The notes under the pieces were generated by a model, which was given only the letters and a program-made list of their open reading frames with translations, was not told where the DNA came from and did not search any database. From the NCBI GenBank assembly GCA_028150825.1, contig JAOGIM010000006.1, positions 33,140 to 97,139 of the forward strand: a DNA stretch of 64,000 bases. Reading direction: 5' to 3'. The position numbers and the translations under genes are program-made. This document shows, one piece after another, positions 10,164-19,210 of the stretch (its first letter is position 1; each line of letters begins with the position of its first letter). This DNA is from Paracoccaceae bacterium (GTDB lineage: Bacteria; Pseudomonadota; Alphaproteobacteria; Rhodobacterales; Rhodobacteraceae).

Positions 10164-11188
10164 TCTCCTAAATCCTCATCGCTCTGATCAGCTTTACTAA
10201 TGGTGTCGTCAATTACATGTCTTAAGGCCCGAAGCGCCTCGGGCACCCCTTCCCCACTCACAGAAGAAAGAAGCAGCACGTTTTGTCCACAAACCGCTTC
10301 AAGTTCTTCTTTAAAAAAGACGCGTTCTTCCTCATCCAGAGAATCGATTTTGTTCAACCCAATAATTATCGGTTTGTCATTCAGATTGCCACCATAGGCG
10401 TTCACTTCATGCATGATGACGCGGTAATTTTGTATAAAGTCACCCGCAGTTGCATCCACCAAGTGCAATAGGACGGAACATTTTTCGACATGTCCAAGAA
10501 ATAGATCACCAAGACCGCGCCCATCGTGCGCCCCGTCAATAAGACCCGGGATATCTGCCATGACAAATTCGGTATTGTCTATCCCAACAACTCCAAGATT
10601 TGGATGCAAGGTGGTAAAGGGATAATCCGCTATTTTGGGCCGCGCATTAGAGGTTGCCGCCAGAAAGGTCGACTTACCAGCGTTTGGCATCCCAAGAAGG
10701 CCTGCATCCGCGATAAGTTTCAGCCGCAGCCAAATCGTACGCTCAACCCCCGCCTGCCCAGGATTGGCTCGGCGCGGGGCTTGATTGGTTGACGATTTAA
10801 AATATAGGTTCCCAAAGCCGCCATTGCCGCCTTTGGCAAGAACAAGTCGCTGGCCAACTTCTTCAAGCTCCCCCAGAACAGTTTCTTGATCTTCATCGAG
10901 AATTTCAGTTCCAGCAGGCACGCGTAAAATTATATCTTTTCCACTCGCACCGGTGCGTTGCTGACCCATACCACTGCCACCATTGTTCGCAAAAAAATGT
11001 TGCTGGTAGCGGAAATCAATGAGCGTATTCAATCCGTCGACAACTTCGACGGTGACAGATCCACCGTTTCCCCCGTCACCACCATCCGGGCCTCCGTACT
11101 CAATATATTTTTCCCGGCGAAAACTAACCGCACCAGAACCTCCAGAACCAGATCGTATATAAACTTTGGCCAGATCAAGAAATTTCAT
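10151..11188 (-). CDS. obgE: GTPase ObgE/CgtA
   Basis: Essential GTPase that binds the 50S ribosomal subunit during late assembly and links it to stress status. The N-terminal glycine-rich Obg domain fills residues 1-158 (repeats such as [12 protein letters not shown]). The G domain follows: G1 GMPNAGKST (166-174), switch 2 DIPGL (212-216), G4 NKID (279-282), and G5 near LLSSVSGEG. The 345-residue length is normal and the C terminus is short, as in alphaproteobacteria. It heads the obgE-proB-proA operon; the promoter should lie in 11189-11276. Confidence 0.97.
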   Translation of the reverse strand: MKFLDLAKVYIRSGSGGSGAVSFRREKYIEYGGPDGGDGGNGGSVTVEVVDGLNTLIDFRYQQHFFANNGGSGMGQQRTGASGKDIILRVPAGTEILDEDQETVLGELEEVGQRLVLAKGGNGGFGNLYFKSSTNQAPRRANPGQAGVERTIWLRLKLIADAGLLGMPNAGKSTFLAATSNARPKIADYPFTTLHPNLGVVGIDNTEFVMADIPGLIDGAHDGRGLGDLFLGHVEKCSVLLHLVDATAGDFIQNYRVIMHEVNAYGGNLNDKPIIIGLNKIDSLDEEERVFFKEELEAVCGQNVLLLSSVSGEGVPEALRALRHVIDDTISKADQSDEDLGEWKP

Positions 11189-11276
11189 ATGCGCCTCTAA
11201 AGTTCATGCTTTTTAAGGCAATAGATAAACTTGCCCAAAGCCTCAAGTCTTAGTCTGAAATTAAAACTCGAGAAAA

Positions 11277-11739
11277 CTACTTCAATCCAACCTGACTCGG
11301 AAACTTCTTCTTTAAGGCGGTCAGCAGAGCGCTCAAGTTCTTTATCTTTAAACTCAAACCCATTTTTTTTGTGCATGCACGTCTAAAGGCTGGATTATCA
11401 TGAAATTGATCAGCTGTCATTTCCTCTGGATCAAATCTGATAAAACCCTCTTTTATGAATGCAAACACAGCAACGTCACGTTTCTCTGCCCCCAAAAAGT
11501 TGGATTGAGAAAAGAGACGCCACTTTCATTAGACCATAACCGAACCATCCAATCAATCTATCATACCGTTGAAAGATAGCCAGACGATGTCCAAGACGAC
11601 CAGAAGATCCAGACATCGTGACAATCTCAGCAGTATCCTGCGGCGACCAAAGCGTCATCATTACCATCATCATTGGTGCCACTTCTAAGAATCCACCGAT
11701 GCAGGCAAGCTCTCTAGGCTTGCGCCTATTAATGGCCAT
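11277..11739 (-). pseudogene. unknown gene split by a frameshift at a G-run
   Basis: Two minus-strand frames, 11476-11739 (starts ATG, reads MAINRRKPRELACIGG) and 11277-11495 (no good start, reads EKRDVAVFAFIKEGFIRF), overlap at a run of five G on the coding strand (plus-strand CCCCC at 11489-11493). One added or removed base joins them into one protein of about 155 residues. The second half has good protein-like composition (FDPEEMTADQFHDNPAFRRA) and a basic helical end. I do not recognise a family. It may be a real inactivated gene or a base-calling error at the homopolymer. It lies downstream of nothing on its strand and has no clear ribosome site. Confidence 0.45.
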
Positions 11740-11954
11740 CTAATGGCCATCTTTATTACTCCGCTTTGCTAGCTATCGGAGCGGACTACTTTAAAGGAGG
11801 AGGTTCAGAAGGTTCCGCAAAGGTGATCGTCAATAACGAAATTCCACTCATTACTTAAAATCAATCTGTCCGCATCTTACTTGGCTTTACCCATCATGTG
11901 GAGCGTCCAGGCAAGGTGCCACTGACCTGGAACGACTTGCAAACTAGCAGGTAA
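11733..11954 (+). pseudogene. coding relic with one in-frame stop
   Basis: A plus-strand frame reads SALLAIGADYFKGGGSEG then VIVNNEIPLIT, a TAA at 11856-11858, and continues in the same frame with NQSVRILLGFTHHVERPG to a TAA at 11952-11954. The composition is protein-like on both sides of the stop, but no start codon or ribosome site is present. The first part resembles a membrane anchor followed by a periplasmic domain start. The family is not recognised. Confidence 0.35.
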
Positions 11955-12023
11955 ATGTGTGAGAATGACATCATTTGATAAGAAAAGTTTTATGCGAATA
12001 GGGAAGAAACAAGAGGATCTACT

Positions 12024-12268
12024 ATGGAAACACTGGCGCTGAAGACTTATCAAATTAGGCTGCGGAAGTTAGGCTACTGACAGAAACCACTTATGCCGAT
12101 ATTTCCTTTAATGATGTATCTTGTGACCACAAAACGCCTGATCAATACTCGCTTTCGAAGAGCTTATTGAACCAACTCACACGGACAGAAATCGATGAAA
12201 ATAACGCGGACGAGCCGCCATAGGCTCTAAAAGCACTATCTAAAAGAGGTGCAGATTGGCCAATCTAA
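12024..12268 (+). pseudogene. small gene relic with frameshift and stop
   Basis: ATG at 12024, with GAGG 7 nt upstream, opens METLALKTYQIRL and stops after 18 codons. The next frame, from 12059, continues with AAEVRLLTETTYADISFNDV and NQLTRTEIDENNADEPP, has TAG at 12221, and resumes ALKALSKRGADWPI to 12268. A frameshift near 12055 plus one nonsense change would explain this. No family is recognised. The good ribosome site suggests that it was once expressed. Confidence 0.4.
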
Positions 12269-12797
12269 AGCTTTCAAGCATTGACAAAAAAAACTTTGAA
12301 TAGAATAAAATGCCATTTCTCAAAAAAAAATTATCTTAAAATTTTCTATTTTAAAGAATCTTTTTGGAATAGGAAATAGGACGAAATCCCGCCATACGTA
12401 ACTTTCTGTATTCAATACAATTTAGTTGAAGTACATCAAACGATGCCAACACCACGTCCTGTCAATTAACTTCTAAAACAGCAAGAAACTCATCATGTTT
12501 TATAATTATATAGCCACATTAGTCTGACATCTTATAGGCGAGTGAAATGCCAACCATGTATATGTCTTTCAGAAAATTATTTATGAAATTCGAGAAATAC
12601 ATTGTGCTAATTTTGCGCCAAACGGTTGTTTTTAAAAAGCTGGCAAAAGCCTTATCAATGTAAGAGGCAATAATCTTCCCTTAGAAGCTAGTGTGGCACC
12701 AAGCACTTGAACCTGCCTCAAGTTCAAGGAATAATGACGGAACAGAGCAGGCCATTTTGGGTTTTCTATTACCAACAAATCATTACAGGATTTTTAA
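12269..12797. other. AT-rich gap before the phosphomannomutase gene
   Basis: About 530 bases of very AT-rich DNA with no readable gene in any frame. It must carry the promoter of the downstream phosphomannomutase gene, but no single consensus promoter stands out. Confidence 0.4.
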
Positions 12798-14174
12798 ATG
12801 AAGCGCATTCCCCCTCTCAGTTGCTTTAAGGCCTATGACATTCGCGGCCGATTGGGCGATGAGTTGAATGAAGACATCGCCTACCGGATCGGCCGTGCCT
12901 ATGCAGAGGTAATTGGCGTAGGGCGCGTGGTCTTGGGCCGCGATGTGCGTCCCACATCCGTGTCACTGGCAGACCAAGTGGCACGTGGGCTAATGGCTGC
13001 TGGGGCGGAAGTCCATGATCTGGGCCTATCCGGCACGGAAGAGACTTACTTTGCAACGACACATCTCGCCGCGGATGGCGGCATCTGCATCACCGCAAGC
13101 CATAACCCGATGGATTACAACGGGATGAAGATGGTCAAGACTGGCTCAGCTCCAATTAACAACTCAGAAGGTATGTCAGCAATTAAGGCGTTGGCGGAAA
13201 GCGGCAAGTTTTCTCCCAAAAGAGTGGGTGGGAAGTTAATAGATGCTAGCGCAACGCGCGAGGCCTATGTAGATAAACTTATGGAATTCATTGATATCGC
13301 AGCCGTACGACCCTTGAAAGTCCTCGTCAATGCCGGCAATGGCGCAGCAGGACCAAGCTTTGACACTCTGGCCACAGCGCTCGCAAAAGCAGGTGCACCA
13401 ATCGAGTTTATCCGTATACATCACACGCCCGACGGGAGCTTTCCAGTCGGTATTCCCAATCCGTTACTTAACGAAAACTGGCACCTGACAGCTGCTCCAG
13501 TGATCTCACATGGCGCTGATATGGGCGTGGCGTGGGACGGAGATTTTGATCGTTGTTTCTTCTTTGATCACGAGGGCGACTTCCTTGCAGGCGAATATGT
13601 AGTAGGGCTTCTGGCTGAAGCGTTCTTAACCAGAGAACCTGGTCAAAAAATTGTTCATGATGCACGAGTTATTTGGGCCACACAGGACGTCGTTACCCAG
13701 ATGGGTGGCCAAGCCGTCCAGTCGCAGTGTGGCCATTCTTTCATCAAAAAAGTAATGCGCAAAACCGGTGCCGTATACGGTGGCGAAATGAGTGCACATC
13801 ACTACTTTCGCGATTTCATGGCGTGCGATTCAGGCATGATACCAATGTTGCTCATGATTGAAATCGTAAGCCGCCGGGGCCGAAGCCTTAGGGATTTGTT
13901 AGAGGAGCGTAAAGCCGCCTACCCCTCATCGGGTGAAGTAAATTTCTGCGTCCCAGATCAGGCATCCGTGATTGCAGCCATAGAAGAAACCTATGGATCT
14001 CAAGCTGAGAGCCGAGACGAGACCGATGGGCTGTCTTTGTCTTTTAAGCATTGGCGTTTTAATCTGCGAGCCTCAAACACAGAGCAGCTTTTGCGGCTGA
14101 ACATTGAGGCTCGTGGCAAGCCTGATATGGTGGCTGAAAAGCTCGCCGAACTAAGGGCGCTGATCACCGCTTGA
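12798..14174 (+). CDS. phosphomannomutase / phosphoglucomutase
   Basis: Alpha-D-phosphohexomutase that interconverts mannose-6-phosphate and mannose-1-phosphate (often also the glucose pair), feeding GDP-mannose and surface polysaccharide synthesis. Seen in order: KAYDIRG near the N terminus, the active-site serine loop TASHNP (99-104, Ser101), the metal site DGDFDR (247-252), the sugar-binding GEMSAHHYFRDF, and the C-terminal phosphate-binding domain. The 458-residue length fits the CpsG/ManB/AlgC group. It stands alone in a decayed neighbourhood. Substrate preference between mannose and glucose cannot be read from the sequence. Confidence 0.93.
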   Translation: MKRIPPLSCFKAYDIRGRLGDELNEDIAYRIGRAYAEVIGVGRVVLGRDVRPTSVSLADQVARGLMAAGAEVHDLGLSGTEETYFATTHLAADGGICITASHNPMDYNGMKMVKTGSAPINNSEGMSAIKALAESGKFSPKRVGGKLIDASATREAYVDKLMEFIDIAAVRPLKVLVNAGNGAAGPSFDTLATALAKAGAPIEFIRIHHTPDGSFPVGIPNPLLNENWHLTAAPVISHGADMGVAWDGDFDRCFFFDHEGDFLAGEYVVGLLAEAFLTREPGQKIVHDARVIWATQDVVTQMGGQAVQSQCGHSFIKKVMRKTGAVYGGEMSAHHYFRDFMACDSGMIPMLLMIEIVSRRGRSLRDLLEERKAAYPSSGEVNFCVPDQASVIAAIEETYGSQAESRDETDGLSLSFKHWRFNLRASNTEQLLRLNIEARGKPDMVAEKLAELRALITA

Positions 14175-14421
14175 GGATTGTTCTGCATAGTCCATCTGCC
14201 AGAAATAATACGCATCTATCATCATAAAGTTCATAATCTTTCCAACCTCTATCAATCCAAAGAGCAATATCACAGGTTTGCTTTGCCTGTATTGGAAATA
14301 GTAACATCATCATTTCTACTGGCTAAAAACACAATTCAAAAATGCGGACCGTCGCGACCTGAACCTTGGCGTTCATATCACACCAACAAAGTCGGCGGTA
14401 TTTTCACAATCCTACACAAGT

Positions 14422-14775
14422 TTATGACGCAGAGCGGGTATTTCTTTGGAAACAATTCGTTTCAGACGAGCTGGCCTTGGGGCTTTCGAAATAGACCACC
14501 AGGACAGTCTGCACCGCCTCCTCTAAAATGCTTTGCTCCCAATGGGTCGAACCTAGCCAGTATCTCAAGCTAGGATCTATTCTAATTGAACCAATATATT
14601 TACCATGACGAATATAGCCTGATATTCTCAATTTAGGCTGAGCTGAAAATTCACAAACTCTAAGCGCCAGCCAAGCTATAGTGGTATAGGACGACAGTGA
14701 GCCATAAGGAGGGCCCAGACTCATTGAATTCGGCAACAATTGCAATGTGTCTCTCTCCTCATTCTGGTGGATCAC
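14422..14775 (-). CDS. hypothetical protein, possibly truncated
   Basis: A 117-codon minus-strand frame starting with GTG reads LRISGYIRHGKYIGSIRIDP then YWLGSTHWEQSILEEAVQT. The second half is protein-like and probably conserved; the first part is weaker, and there is no good ribosome site. I do not recognise the family. An overlapping plus-strand frame (14178-14573) is poorer in composition. The rest of the 14.2-14.8 kb gap holds nothing readable. It could be the 3' remnant of a longer gene. Confidence 0.35.
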   Translation of the reverse strand: MIHQNEERDTLQLLPNSMSLGPPYGSLSSYTTIAWLALRVCEFSAQPKLRISGYIRHGKYIGSIRIDPSLRYWLGSTHWEQSILEEAVQTVLVVYFESPKASSSETNCFQRNTRSAS

Positions 14776-14810
14776 CAGCCTGAGGGTTGTAATTATATTT
14801 TCAATTAATT

Positions 14811-15356
14811 TTATCTATCGTCAAATGTCTTTAAATACGTCCATGTAGCAACATTGGCCTGACGCGCGACGCAGAAGGCCTCAGCATCGCCAACGTAATC
14901 AAACCCACAATTAGTCAATACGCGCGCTGATGCAGGGTTATCCTGAAAAACCGCTGCGAAAATAGTTTTATTGAGCATCGGGTTATGCTGGACAATAGCC
15001 TTGGTAACTTCGGAAGCCACGCCTTTGTTCCAAAAGGCCGGGGCAACCCAATAGCTGAGTTCGCTTTGATTGTTCCCCATACGATGGAGGCTAACAAGGC
15101 CTAGCACCTCAGACAGGCCTGATCTTGTACCGTCAATGGCCCAAATATCCTCATCACGGTCCTTTGCCAAAGCTCTACTAACCTTAGCCTCAGTTGCCCC
15201 AGCAGGAAGCGGATGCGGGATTGAAGGGGTCATACGCGCGACACGCTCGTCTTTGGTATAAAACTCCATTAAACCAGTGTCTGAACGCCGTAGGGGGCGC
15301 AAATCAAAGCGATCAGTTTCAACAAATGGCTGCTTTATGATTTTTTCCAGTTTCAT
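14811..15356 (-). CDS. GNAT family N-acetyltransferase (RimJ/RimL type)
   Basis: Acetyl-CoA-dependent N-acetyltransferase of about 181 residues. Family pattern: ETDRFDLRPLRRSD at the start, then VLGLVSLHRMGNNQSELSYWV, AFWNKGVASEVTKAIV (pyrophosphate-binding turn, equivalent to QGKGYATEA) and NPASARVLTNCGFDYVG. Such enzymes acetylate ribosomal protein N termini or small amines; the substrate here is unknown. Its start overlaps the end of the lysE-like gene by one base, so they form a two-gene unit downstream of rplU-rpmA. Confidence 0.88.
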   Translation of the reverse strand: MKLEKIIKQPFVETDRFDLRPLRRSDTGLMEFYTKDERVARMTPSIPHPLPAGATEAKVSRALAKDRDEDIWAIDGTRSGLSEVLGLVSLHRMGNNQSELSYWVAPAFWNKGVASEVTKAIVQHNPMLNKTIFAAVFQDNPASARVLTNCGFDYVGDAEAFCVARQANVATWTYLKTFDDR

Positions 15357-15958
15357 TAAAGTTCTCCATTAAAAAGTGCGTAAAAAACAAATACGATTGT
15401 AACACTCGCTAGAGTCCACATCAGATACCTTTCAGCCGGTTTTCCGATGAGAACCTTTGCCATACGGTCCCCAAAGAAAGCCCAAACAGGGTGGCAAATT
15501 ATTTGTACACCTATCAAACAAGCTGCAATAATTGCAGTTGTCGTCAAAGTCGACGCGCCCGGTTCTACAAAATTGGTAAAACCAGTAATGATCATCGCCC
15601 AAGCCTTTGGGTTCAACGGATGAACCCACAAGCCAGCAACAAAGCTGGGCGCCGCAGCATTGTCTTTATTGACAGACAAGCGCATTTTCCCGACGCGCCA
15701 CGCAAGCCAAATGATATAAAAAGCAGAAAGATACTTCAGCAGAACAAACAACCAAGGGATTTGATCAGCCAAGTTGATCAATCCAAACCCAATTGGCCAG
15801 ATAATAAGTTGTTTCCCTAAGATAACACCACCTACAAAGGGAAGAGCCGAGCGCAGACCAAACCGAGCGCCAGTAGCGAGCATAGCCATGTTGGCCGGTC
15901 CCGGAGTCGCAACTTGGGACACCGCGAAAGCTGCAAAGCTTAGTACTGCAACGCTCAT
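15356..15958 (-). CDS. LysE family amino-acid exporter
   Basis: Inner-membrane exporter of about 200 residues with six hydrophobic segments. It begins with the family signature region VATPGPANMAMLATGARFG and has the internal NPKAWAM motif (residues about 118-125) of the LysE/RhtB family. Substrates are usually basic or neutral amino acids; this one cannot be assigned. It lies 40 bp after the rpmA terminator and is coupled to a GNAT gene, which may modify the same class of compound. Confidence 0.9.
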   Translation of the reverse strand: MSVAVLSFAAFAVSQVATPGPANMAMLATGARFGLRSALPFVGGVILGKQLIIWPIGFGLINLADQIPWLFVLLKYLSAFYIIWLAWRVGKMRLSVNKDNAAAPSFVAGLWVHPLNPKAWAMIITGFTNFVEPGASTLTTTAIIAACLIGVQIICHPVWAFFGDRMAKVLIGKPAERYLMWTLASVTIVFVFYALFNGEL

Positions 15959-15993
15959 TTTAATTACCTTTCAAAAGGACATCGCCCAAAACG

Positions 15994-16024
15994 AAAAAGG
16001 GATCGGCGTCTCCGCCGATCCCTT
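15994..16024 (-). terminator. rpmA: intrinsic terminator of rplU-rpmA
   Basis: A perfect 12-bp stem, AAGGGATCGGCG with CGCCGATCCCTT, closes a 4-nt loop. On the minus strand it is followed by a T-rich stretch, TTTCGTTTT. It lies 24 bp past the rpmA stop, so it should end the ribosomal-protein transcript before the lysE-like gene. Confidence 0.88.
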
Positions 16025-16047
16025 AAAACTTTGAAATAGGGTTTCGA

Positions 16048-16317
16048 CTATTCGGCAGCCTCTAACTCTGGGAGTACGGAAATAAACGTCCGCCCCTTTA
16101 GACCTTTATGAAAAGTCACATGGCCTTCGGACGTCGCAAAAATCGTGTGATCTTTACCTTGACCAACACCCTCGCCCGGCCACCATTTGTTGCCACGCTG
16201 GCGAACAATGATGTTACCCGGAATAGCAGCTTGGCCGCCATACAATTTTACACCGAGGCGGCGACCTGCAGAATCGCGGCCGTTGCGGGATGAACCACCT
16301 GCTTTTTTATGTGCCAT
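16048..16317 (-). CDS. rpmA: 50S ribosomal protein L27
   Basis: Small basic protein of the large ribosomal subunit whose N-terminal tail reaches the peptidyl-transferase centre. The start [20 protein letters not shown] and the following LGVKLYGGQ and IIVRQRG are diagnostic. The 89-residue length is normal. AGGAG precedes the ATG at good spacing. It follows rplU by 14 bp and is followed by a strong terminator. Confidence 0.98.
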   Translation of the reverse strand: MAHKKAGGSSRNGRDSAGRRLGVKLYGGQAAIPGNIIVRQRGNKWWPGEGVGQGKDHTIFATSEGHVTFHKGLKGRTFISVLPELEAAE

Positions 16318-16331
16318 CTATGCGTCTCCTA

Positions 16332-17018
16332 TTAAGCTTTGCTTGCAAGTTCTTTTGCTTGTTGAATCCAGCCTTCACGCTCGATTCGACCTTTTAAGGA
16401 CAGTTTTTCATCAATCGATGCAACATCCTCTGATGTCCATGCTGCAATCTGCTCAAGTGTTGAGATGTTGACTGTATTCAACTTTTTCAACATAGCAGGT
16501 CCAACTCCAGACAATTTTGTCAAACCATCACCGCTTGTTTTGGCCTTTACCGATGCAACAGCTTCAAACGGCTTTGCTGCAGAAGCGTTGTTGGCTTCAG
16601 CTGCTTTCTTCGCAGGTTTAGCCTTTTTGGCTGGGGTTGCGTCCTCAGACACAACCGTTGCGAGAGAACCTCCGAGAGCCGCCTTAACCCCTGATTTATT
16701 GCCACCTTTGCTCAGGATGTCTGTCACACGTATCAAAGTTAATTTCTGGCGGTGCCCTTTGGTCCGCTGCGAACCGTGTTTACGGCGCCGCTTGACAAAG
16801 TTAATGGTCTTATCACTTTTAATTTGGTCAACGACCTCACCTTGGACAGCCGCGCCAGCGATCATTGGCGTCCCGACAACCGCTGCGTCACCACCGAGCA
16901 TTAGAATTTCATTAAATTGGACTTTCTCACCAGCGTTCGCCGCAATTTTTTCCACACGCAACATATCGCCAGCTCTAACTTTATATTGCTTTCCACCGGT
17001 TTTCAGAACCGCAAACAT
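16332..17018 (-). CDS. rplU: 50S ribosomal protein L21 with C-terminal helix-hairpin-helix-like extension
   Basis: Residues 1 to about 103 are ordinary L21 (MFAVLKTGGKQYKVRAGDML, then GSQRTKGHRQKLTLIRV), which binds 23S rRNA. A linker rich in Ala and Lys (AKKAKPAKKAAEA) follows, and then about 65 residues beginning GDGLTKLSGVGPAMLKKLN and ending WIQQAKELASKA. That end looks like the helix-hairpin-helix domain found fused to some alphaproteobacterial proteins. Total length is 228 residues against about 103 for E. coli L21. The ATG has AAGGAA upstream. First gene of the rplU-rpmA operon. Confidence 0.96.
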   Translation of the reverse strand: MFAVLKTGGKQYKVRAGDMLRVEKIAANAGEKVQFNEILMLGGDAAVVGTPMIAGAAVQGEVVDQIKSDKTINFVKRRRKHGSQRTKGHRQKLTLIRVTDILSKGGNKSGVKAALGGSLATVVSEDATPAKKAKPAKKAAEANNASAAKPFEAVASVKAKTSGDGLTKLSGVGPAMLKKLNTVNISTLEQIAAWTSEDVASIDEKLSLKGRIEREGWIQQAKELASKA

Positions 17019-17143
17019 ATTAATTTCCTTTTGTTCCGCGCCCTATGGCCCCCGAATTGGGTGTTTTGGCATTAGCCGCCTCGGACAGCGCGCATTTAAA
17101 GCGCAAGTCATTAATCAGCGCCCACAAGCGCTTCGAAGTTCGG

Positions 17144-17172
17144 TTTATCCTTTAGGTTGATGGTAAAGTCAA
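17144..17172 (-). promoter_or_regulatory. rplU: candidate sigma-70 promoter for rplU-rpmA
   Basis: On the minus strand, TTGACT and GATAAA are separated by exactly 17 bases. This would start transcription about 115 bases before the rplU ATG and leave a leader of about 110 nt. Such leaders in L21 mRNAs can carry autoregulatory structure in other bacteria; here no fold is proven. Consensus match only. Confidence 0.45.
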
Positions 17173-17195
17173 TACGTTTATCAGAGTATCAAATC

Positions 17196-18014
17196 TTACA
17201 AATCTCGCGCTTCGCGCGACAGCGCAATGAGCTCGCCAAGTGCACTGGCGGTTTGGACTGACAGGTCGTTGAAAACAGCAAAAAGCACGCTGTTGAGAGC
17301 TTTACCTGAGGAGGACATCAAAAAATCAAAATATAATTCGAGCTCATCGTCAATCAACGGTTGATAAGCCATGTAACTATAGCCCATGATCCAGTCACTA
17401 ACGTCTTTGCGCAAGTCTTCTTCACTGCCAGAGAGCATCGAAAGTATCTGGTCCTGCGAGAGTTTGATGTCACCAGCCTTAGATAGCCTGGTCAGAAATC
17501 CATATTGGCTGGCAAAAGCCCCTTTCATATTATGCTCTACCAGTTTGAGTTCCTCCATATTTTTTTTGAGCATTTCAAATCGCTTGGAATCCTTGGAGCT
17601 TGCAGATTTGGCTGTTTCAATGGCCATAACTTCCACAGCCTTGTCAGATATTGCCAATCGGGCAGAAGCCTCTAGTTGAGCTATATTTTTTCCCAGAACT
17701 CCGCTGTAAAAAACAAGTGCCACTTCTGCGTCTTTTTCTGTCAAACGGCTAGATATTCCGTCAAGAATTAAAGTTGAGAGGTTTGTGGTGTCGTATAGGT
17801 TGTCAATGTCAGTACTGAAAGTTCCTGTTTGTCCCAGAGACTTCAAATAAATTCCGGCTGTTGTCTTCGCTTCCTCGATGCCCTCAGCTCTAATAATATC
17901 GACAATGTCATTTAGATGTAATGCCTCGTAAAGCTGATTATAAACTTCCGCTTGCGCCCGAGCGGCAAAGGCGACACCACACCACAAGCACACACAAAAA
18001 ATCAATAAGCGCAT
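17196..18014 (-). CDS. DUF2059-type exported protein
   Basis: Secreted or periplasmic protein of 272 residues. I start it at the ATG at 18014, nine codons inside the longest frame, because MRLLIFCVCLWCGVAFAARA is then a clean signal peptide with cleavage near AQA. The rest is helical. The segment YFDFLMSSSGKALNSVLF near the C terminus matches the DUF2059 pattern (FYxSPxGK). Function is unknown. It is a single gene upstream of rplU on the same strand, with its own intergenic region on both sides. Confidence 0.7.
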   Translation of the reverse strand: MRLLIFCVCLWCGVAFAARAQAEVYNQLYEALHLNDIVDIIRAEGIEEAKTTAGIYLKSLGQTGTFSTDIDNLYDTTNLSTLILDGISSRLTEKDAEVALVFYSGVLGKNIAQLEASARLAISDKAVEVMAIETAKSASSKDSKRFEMLKKNMEELKLVEHNMKGAFASQYGFLTRLSKAGDIKLSQDQILSMLSGSEEDLRKDVSDWIMGYSYMAYQPLIDDELELYFDFLMSSSGKALNSVLFAVFNDLSVQTASALGELIALSREARDL

Positions 18015-18281
18015 AAAATTTTTCCCACTTTCCAACCGCAAAGCGGTATTTGTTCATAGTTCCCCAAACTTGCACTTTTGTCCAAACTAAAAGTTCATTT
18101 TACTGAGGTAAATAAACTTAATCTCGTCAAAACTGCTCTTTCTGCATCAGGCAGCTAGCCGGGATCGGGATAGGCGCGGATACAGCGTGGGGTAGAATTT
18201 ATCTTAGTTTCTCTATATCTAAGGCTACAACTGGGTTCATCAACATATTTAAAAATTATCAGATGCAAATTGGAGACATTA

Positions 18282-18479
18282 ATGGTTTTAGTTTTAAGAC
18301 TTCTTGCTGTCATTTTAGTACTAAGCATAATTTTTTTTGCAGCGCGTAAAATGACGGCGCAAGACAAAACAGAAAAAGAGAAAATAATATCTTTCCCCTC
18401 GTTTTTAGGAACCGTCTTTGCAACTCTGATTGCAATAGTCGGCTTTGTCTTTGTCGCAGAGATTATAACACGCATGTAA
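18282..18479 (+). CDS. small membrane protein, two predicted helices
   Basis: A 65-residue frame, MVLVLRLLAVILVLSIIFF then a polar loop, KMTAQDKTEKEKI, then FLGTVFATLIAIVGFVFVAE. Two hydrophobic helices flank a charged loop. The ATG at 18282 has GGAG 6 nt upstream, which fits better than the TTG at 18270. No family is recognised. The gene stands alone, divergent from the DUF2059 gene. Confidence 0.55.
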   Translation: MVLVLRLLAVILVLSIIFFAARKMTAQDKTEKEKIISFPSFLGTVFATLIAIVGFVFVAEIITRM

Positions 18480-18701
18480 ATTGCATTGGCTCTTAAATCC
18501 AAAATAACTTACAGAAATAAATTCTAATTCGATCATGATAGAACATGCCCTGTAAAGAGCAAGATCGATCCAATGCCCTCAACGCAGCGCAAATTGATGA
18601 ACTTACTGTCCAAGGGGCAAATATAACGATCCCTGATAAGTGTGCCTAACCAGTATCCTGATAAGCACAATAAAGTAAGTGAACCGCTTAAGCCAACACA
18701 G

Positions 18702-18845
18702 ATGACAGCACTTGCCGCTCTTTTATCAATCTTTGGGTCTATCACGGCGCAAGCAGAAACTCTTACAATCGAAATGCTGATAAAACTGAGCCAAATATAC
18801 AATATTGAGATCGCGCGGATCGCAATGGGCGATACGGTGACCTAG
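18702..18845 (+). CDS. possible short exported peptide
   Basis: A 47-codon frame starts MTALAALLSIFGSITAQA, which looks like a signal peptide ending in AQA, followed by ETLTIEMLIKLSQIYNIEI. There is no ribosome site near the ATG. A minus-strand frame over the same bases (18533-18802) also looks membrane-like, so only one of them can be real. No family recognised. Low confidence. Confidence 0.22.
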   Translation: MTALAALLSIFGSITAQAETLTIEMLIKLSQIYNIEIARIAMGDTVT

Positions 18846-18858
18846 CTACCATCAGCCA

Positions 18859-18902
18859 AAGGTCACAATATCCATATCAAAAGGTCACAATGTCCATATC
18901 AA
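18859..18902 (+). repeat. 22-bp tandem duplication
   Basis: Two adjacent 22-bp units, each beginning AAGGTCACAAT and ending CCATATCAA, differ at a single position, with the start of a third unit (AAGGA) after them. The surrounding gap 18846-19210 has no gene. Confidence 0.7.
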
Positions 18903-19210
18903 AAGGACCAGATGGCGTAAGACTGCCAAAGAAATCCAAAACATCAAAAAAACTCAATTACTTTTAAGACCCCAGGTATTTACTTTTGTTGGTGCACACC
19001 GCACAAAGATATGGGCATTCTCGGCCTTATTATTGTTGTTAATGACACGAGCAATTTAGACAATATCGCGTAATAAAAAAGAAAGGCCAGAGCAGTAAAA
19101 ATTAAGTAAACTCCTCGCGCATCTTCGCTGACTGCCAAAGATAGCTTAAATAAGAACTAAACTTCTCCAAATCAATGACTTCCACTCGAGCGAACAAAGG
19201 AAAATAAGAA

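Noticed and set aside
14178..14573. 131-codon plus-strand frame after the phosphomannomutase gene
   Set aside because: Low-complexity composition and no start signal; the opposite strand at 14422-14775 reads better.
16465..17160. 231-codon plus-strand frame opposite rplU
   Set aside because: It is the antisense shadow of the L21 gene and its Ala/Lys linker.
18533..18802. 89-codon minus-strand membrane-like frame
   Set aside because: TTG start without a ribosome site; it competes with an opposite-strand frame that has a better signal-peptide pattern. Neither is secure.
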